64,000 bases of DNA from Liolophura sinensis. Lineage: Eukaryota > Mollusca > Polyplacophora > Chitonida > Chitonidae. The notes beneath the pieces are model-generated. The model saw nothing but the letters and a program-made list of their open reading frames with translations. It was not told the DNA's origin and did no database searches. The stretch covers positions 82,316,644 through 82,380,643 of the forward strand of contig NC_088295.1 of NCBI RefSeq assembly GCF_032854445.1. Reading direction: 5' to 3'. The translations under genes and the position numbers were made by a program. Position 1 is the first letter of the stretch, and the number at the start of each line of letters is the position of its first letter. This document shows positions 60,201 to 64,000 of this stretch, piece after piece.

Positions 60201-61703
60201 CTGATACAGCGACAGAATATCAACAATGTTATCCAGATTGTGAGTGCCTCTCTAAACTGTTCATAATTTATTATAACCCTCTCATCATAGTTGGAGGAAA
60301 GGGGTGCAATATTATCAAAATTGTTAGAGCCTTTCTAAGCTGTTCATAATTTATTATAACCCCCTCACTGAAGTTGGCAGGATAGAGTACAATGTTATCC
60401 AGTGTGAGAGCCTTTCTAAACTGTTCATAATTTATTGTAACCCCCTCACTGAAGTTGGCAGGATAGAGTACAATGTTATCCAGTGTGAGAGCCTTTCTAA
60501 GCTGTTCATAATTTATTATAACCCCCTCACTGAAGTTGGCAGGATAGAGTACAATGTTATCCAGATTGTGAGAGCCTTTCTAAACTGTTCATAATTTATT
60601 GTAACCCTCTCATCAAAGTTGGAGGAAGGGGGTGCAATGTTATCCAAATTGTGAGTGCCTTTGAAAGCTGCTCAGTTTTTAATTATTTTCCTCACTTTAA
60701 AATTTACTGATTTGACATTTCTCTGAATTTGATATTTCACATTATGAATGTACAATTTCAATATATCTTGTTACTTTTGAGATTCATGAACTTGAATGCA
60801 GGACTAGATAAACTATATTTGTACTGAATTAAAACAATTAAATGCCTTTATTTCCAAGTTTGGTAGCAGACCATTGAACCAAGCTTTCGCTGTTGTGAAG
60901 CCTTTGGTTTTCTGCATTGATTTTGATAAATATAGCTAAACAAATTATGGTGATTAGTTACCTCATTTTTTAATCAACTGTGAGCATGTATGTTGTTGTG
61001 TTGCATCTTCAAAAGTTTTGAAAAAAATTATTTTTTTGGGTGCCATCTCAGTATAGTTTGGACATGTTTGAGAGATTCATTTGAGATAGCAGTATTCATG
61101 TTTCATTTCTATCACACATTTTTACAGCAATATTGTGCAGAGGATGCTATGAAAGTGACATTGTGTTTTTATGATGAGGAATCAGGGGAGGAGCTTGAGT
61201 GGTGCGTTTCCATGGAGACAGCGAATGGCGTGCAGTCATTGGTCAAATGGATTAAAGATCCATGGGAGGCAGAGTTTGGTGTTGACCTAGAGGTCAGCTC
61301 TGTATCGTTACAGGTGAGGAATGTGAGACGACAGTCTTGCTGCCAAACATTACTCATGCTTATAACATCAGTCATAATTTACAGAGCGATTGTGTGTAAT
61401 ATGCACAAAACTACCACGGCGAATTAATGCAATCAGCTCTGCTTGCAGTGATGCTTCGCTATGCTTTAGGAGCGTATCCCTCTTATAGTGAAGTAAAACT
61501 TCATGCAAACATCAAATAAACAATAATCATGTTGGTAAAAAAAAAACAAAAAAAAAATATCAGCTACATATAGGTGAGATTCTCTGTTGGCCAACCAGCA
61601 AGTGTAATTTGTAACAAACCAAAACCCCGTTTTGATACTCACTTTAAGGATGTTAATTTAAATGTGTCATTTGTCATTTTTCTTCTCTTTTTTTCAGACC
61701 TGA
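42263..61703 (+). CDS. STK11IP: Serine/threonine kinase 11 (LKB1) interacting protein, complete, 22 exons
   Basis: Scaffold known in vertebrates to bind LKB1/STK11 and to act at lysosomes. Coding exons: 42263-42335, 43962-44158, 45012-45179, 45648-45755, 47001-47072, 47927-48056, 48525-48628, 50017-50106, 50506-50547, 50788-51055, 51838-52236, 53175-53458, 53873-53944, 54794-54908, 55487-55682, 56010-57087, 58263-58363, 58717-58904, 59311-59493, 60070-60239, 61128-61313, 61698-61703. All are GT-AG with matching phases: 1409 codons, longer than the roughly 1090 of human, mainly through exon 16. Residues 1-90 resemble the LIP1 N-terminal domain; about 105-300 are leucine-rich repeats (LQEICLSYNSIL, LEAFDISHNNLEELD, LNTLILRNNKLEHLE, ending LLGNPLAYH); C670-x2-C673 and C716-x2-C719 form a zinc-ribbon-like pair; the C-terminal part (DHRLKLHFHM, KVTLCFYDEE, LVKWIKDPWE) matches the family. 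The last exon adds one Thr and the stop. ATG context AAAATGG is good. Confident. Confidence 0.97.
42336..43961 (+). other. STK11IP intron 1, nothing recognised
   Basis: The open frame at 43500-43916 has a TTG start, no family resemblance and no exon signals. A TACATACATACATACA microsatellite lies near 43757. Confidence 0.6.
44454..44720 (+). mobile_element. SINE family 1, complete copy with target-site duplication
   Basis: tRNA-like head (CCTCCGTGGCTCAGTTGGTT, box B GTGAGTTCAAGCCC), body (TCCTCTCCGGCCGTACGTGG, CTGGCCGCCGTCGTATAAGT) and tail (GAGTACGGCGTAAAACACCA then A-rich). CCTGCTGTTAA occurs on both sides (44443-44453 and 44721-44731), an exact 11-bp target-site duplication. It lies in STK11IP intron 2. 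It is the best reference for the other family 1 copies in this window. Confidence 0.95.
45208..45352 (+). mobile_element. SINE family 1, 5'-truncated, STK11IP intron 3
   Basis: GTACGTGAGAAGGTCTGCCA, CAACCTGTGGATGGTCGTGG, TAATGCTGGTCGCCGTCATA and AGTGAAATATTCTTCAGTAC follow the family consensus, with a diverged tail. Confidence 0.8.
46559..46929 (+). mobile_element. SINE family 2, complete copy with target-site duplication
   Basis: tRNA-like head (GGCCCGGATAGCACAGTTGT then TAGAGCGTCCGCTTCGG), a long body (AGAGGAAGTTGTAACTTCCT, CAGTATAATGGCTCGGGCGG) and tail (AGTACGACGTTAAACCCCAA then a CACT repeat). TCATTTAAGT at 46549-46558 and 46930-46939 is an exact 10-bp duplication. It lies in STK11IP intron 4. 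The open frame inside it is part of the SINE, not a gene. Confidence 0.93.
47581..47690. repeat. 30-bp minisatellite, about 3.5 copies, STK11IP intron 5
   Basis: CTGCTGGTTGGGGCAGTTAC followed by AGGGACAGCA repeats every 30 bp with one A/G difference. Confidence 0.93.
48629..49215 (+). repeat. 65-bp minisatellite seeded from the exon 7 splice donor, STK11IP intron 7
   Basis: The unit contains AAACACACTGGATCTGGTAT, which copies the last bases of exon 7 plus its donor (GATCTG|GTATGC), then TTGTCAGCACCAAATACATG. Donor copies lie at 48694, 48759, 48824, 48889, 48952, 49017 (mutated to GA), 49082 and 49147: spacing 65 bp, once 63. A more distant copy, ATAACCTGGACCTGGTATAT, lies at about 49200. Confidence 0.95.
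52418..52770 (+). mobile_element. SINE family 2, STK11IP intron 11
   Basis: GCCCTGATAGCACAGTTGAT, AGAGGAAGTTGTGACTTCCT and AGTATGAAGTTAAACTCCAA match the copy at 46559-46929 over the full length. The flanks CTGGTATAGTCAC (from 52405) and CTGGTAAGATCAC (from 52771) look like a diverged target-site duplication. Older than the intron 4 copy. Confidence 0.88.
52888..53085 (+). mobile_element. Possible further SINE, STK11IP intron 11
   Basis: CCCCTGTTTGCCCATGTGGTTAAGGTG looks like a tRNA-derived head, and the end (GTGATGTACTGTGGGGTATG, ACATTCAAACCCAGTCAAGT) like a SINE tail. There is only one copy in the window, so the call rests on style alone. Confidence 0.35.
58930..59000 (+). mobile_element. 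SINE family 1 remnant, STK11IP intron 18
   Basis: GTGGTCATGGGTTTACCCTT and GAAATATTCTTGAGTATGGTGTAAAACAC retain the family tail with internal deletions. Confidence 0.55.
59593..59705 (+). CDS. Possible alternative exon of STK11IP in intron 19
   Basis: An acceptor TTCTCCTCTAG is followed by a frame that matches the phase-1 end of exon 19 and stays open for 36 codons (DLHLENNSVPSREGD...) to TAA 59703-59705. Used as a last exon it would cut off exons 20-22. Alternatively the donor-like GAGAG|GGTGAC / GAGG|GTGACA at about 59630 would make a 42-bp cassette that keeps the phase into exon 20. Either is unproven; an open stretch this long could be chance. Confidence 0.25.
60240..60665 (+). repeat. 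81-83-bp minisatellite seeded from the exon 20 splice donor, STK11IP intron 20
   Basis: The exon 20 end plus donor (CAATGTTATCCAGATT|GTGAGTGCC) and the next part of the intron (CTAAACTGTTCATAATTTAT) are repeated. GT positions are 60240 (true donor), 60323, 60404, 60485, 60568 and 60651, spacing 81-83 bp. Confidence 0.95.
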
Positions 61704-64000
61704 CAGCATATTTTGTGTGTAATGAGAAGAACATTACAGATGGTAGATGATGACCTGTGGTCGTGTCCAGTTGTTTCTTACCAAGTTCTTTTATTAACAA
61801 ATTCTTAACAGTTGCTATCTATGGTAAATGACCTAAAATTTCAATCGGTGCCTGATCCTCAGAGTCCAGTTGACCTTAGAAATGTGTTTTGAGGTTTGTT
61901 TGAACGGTCATGACGGTAAAATGATTTCCTGCTTGAGTAATCTAAGTATCAGTATCAAAGGTAATATTTTAGAACATTTATTGGCCCAAAAAATGCATTT
62001 CTTTGGATGAAATTTTAGGTTGTTTACCGTATGTGCATTTTATACATGTATTTATCTAATTATATAAGTTATTTTCATGTTACATGTATAAACTTACTTT
62101 ACATTCACGACAGTGTCTGTTCTCATTTGTTGACAGGGAAAATATACATCTTATTTAATAACAATAATACGTGTAATGTTAACCCTTTATGAATCCAGTC
62201 GTATTTTTTTTATCTGTATTCATTCACACATATCAGGCCTAGCATAAAGGCCTGGTTCTGTTGCTAAGATGTCTACAGTCTAAGCTGGAGGTTCTATCAC
62301 TTCTATTTTAGGAACAGTCTATAGGAATTCAAATTTTGGTACATAGTTTGTTTATAAAATGTCTGAAGTACATTTGGTCCACAAGTTTTAAGATTGTCCT
62401 GTTTTGTTAGTGCTGACTTTTATGTTATTTTTACATGACCATTTTTCTGTTAGTAAAATATTATCCAGTTTTTCTTTGATTCATTGGAAGGTTTATTATT
62501 TTTGGCTGCATTTATCATAATTGCTGGCTCAGGCTTCCTCTGTACAAAATTTGTGTGTGTATGTGTGTTTGTTTTTGAGGGTGTGGTGCATGTTTCATTT
62601 TGAAATCAAAGATCACCCCAAAAGGTAAACAGTGAATGATATGTACTGTTTGACATAAATGAGATGGGATGACATGTCCAAAAATCATCAAAAAATCCCA
62701 GTATTTATAGCTCTTGGCCTTTCTCTCGCACACAGTTGTGTACATTGTATGTGTTAAAACATCTATAGATTTGTCTTGTTCATAGCAGTGACATACTTTC
62801 TTCAGATTCACTTACAGATTAGTCTAGAAGTTTTTGATGAGAAGAAATTTCCATATATATTTTACATAGTTGTGACCTCATTTACTTGCACAATAGTACA
62901 CCCAGGGCTTACCATGTCATTAGATTGTCGGCATCCAGACTCCTTGTCTTGTGTACTCCATGTCTCGTCTACTCCATGTCTTTTCTATTCCATGTCTTCA
63001 AATCATGGAAAACTAGTTGATTTAAGCGTCATCAAACTGCCCTAGTCTTGGTACCAAAGCCATTTTGGATTCACACTGTGTGAACTTATGCTTGATCTGT
63101 AGTATAGCACAAGAAAGATTCCAAATCCACCAGTCAAGGACTTGTAAATAATCTTCATGAGGAAGTAACAACTCTGCCTTCTGTCATTTTACAACTACTG
63201 TGTTTCACCTGTATTAAGTTTAGCTTTTTTTCAAGTGGTACATTTTTCTTCATTCTGATTGATTTTTTCAGCTTATAGGGCTTCTTTCCTTTTTTCAGAA
63301 AAATTCAGCGTTGGCATCAGAATTTTCATTTTAAACCCCTCACTATGAAGTTTATAGGCCGACTACAATATATTAAATAATTGATGGCCACTAGCACTAA
63401 TGTTGGCTGAGTATCATGAATGCTGTCTATCCCTATGTACATGTAGATACGTTGTATGTGGCTTTCATTATGTAGGTAGCACTTTAACTATTAGTACTTG
63501 GCAGTGCTTTAGGCTGTATAAGAGTATCATTTTTGGAGCAGAATCATGTACATATACAAGTGTGTCATTATACATGTGCTGTATGCATTCTTCTGGGCTC
63601 CAATTTCTGTCACATTTATCATACAGACTATAAATGCTTGTCATTACCCGCTAGGAATGCTTAACAAATAATTTTTTACTTGATATGACAAATCGCAAAT
63701 AGACATGGCTTTATGCATGATTCCATCCTCAGCTCATGACCAGCATACACGCAGCAGTCATTCTGTCTCCTGTGCAGAATAACCACTGCAAGCAGGTGTA
63801 TTAAGTGTATGTATCTAGTACTTTATGCTTAATATGCCCTCGGGAAGTCAAACGATGTGGGTGGGGAGAAGGTTGAGGGGCAAATTCACATATACTGCCA
63901 GTACATTCACTCCTGGTCAACCAGAGTCTCTATGCTCTGCAGCATGTCAAAGTTACCAGTGATTAGAAGCTCAAGTGTTTTTCAGTTTGCTGAATAATTC
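61704..64000 (+). other. Probable STK11IP 3' UTR and downstream flank
   Basis: No coding frame of note to the end of the window. ATTAAA at 63372-63377 is a weak poly(A) candidate; I found no AATAAA in this stretch. A short 17-bp repeat (CTCCATGTCTCGTCTA) occurs about three times at 62950-63000. Confidence 0.4.

Overview
The window is animal nuclear DNA: long introns with GT-AG ends, many short interspersed elements (SINEs) with tRNA-like heads, a LINE fragment and many minisatellites. The SINE tails resemble repeats I associate with bivalve and gastropod genomes, so a marine mollusc is my best guess. That assignment rests on memory, not on a search.

Layout. (1) Positions 1-13022, minus strand: a secreted, mucin-like Ser/Thr-rich protein gene that runs off the left edge. 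A signal-peptide exon (12986-13022), a short Ser/Thr-rich exon (8216-8380) and a giant repeat exon (6654 to beyond 1) join with matching splice phases. The giant exon is a 153-bp repeat organised into a 711-bp higher-order repeat, with a single-base deletion near 2016 that breaks the frame. (2) Positions 13023-30466: no protein-coding gene I can support. It holds a dead LINE 3' end, a 44-bp and a 35-bp minisatellite, SINEs of about three families and simple repeats. (3) Positions 30467-41708, minus strand: a complete 11-exon alkylglycerol monooxygenase gene (AGMO), 451 codons, with all iron-binding histidines. (4) Positions 42263-61703, plus strand: a complete 22-exon gene for the LKB1/STK11-interacting protein (STK11IP), 1409 codons, followed by probable 3' UTR to the end of the window.

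AGMO and STK11IP are head to head with 554 bp between start codons, so they may share a promoter region. I know of no shared pathway; AGMO acts on ether lipids in the ER, while STK11IP is a cytoplasmic and lysosome-associated scaffold.

The most unusual structure is in the introns. Two minisatellites in STK11IP (65-bp and 81-83-bp units) begin exactly at exon/intron junctions, and each unit carries a copy of the exon end plus the 5' splice site. A third array, in AGMO intron 4, carries about ten donor-like sequences on the sense strand. Three fold-back elements and a candidate 71-residue membrane protein ORF antisense inside AGMO intron 1 are also worth checking.
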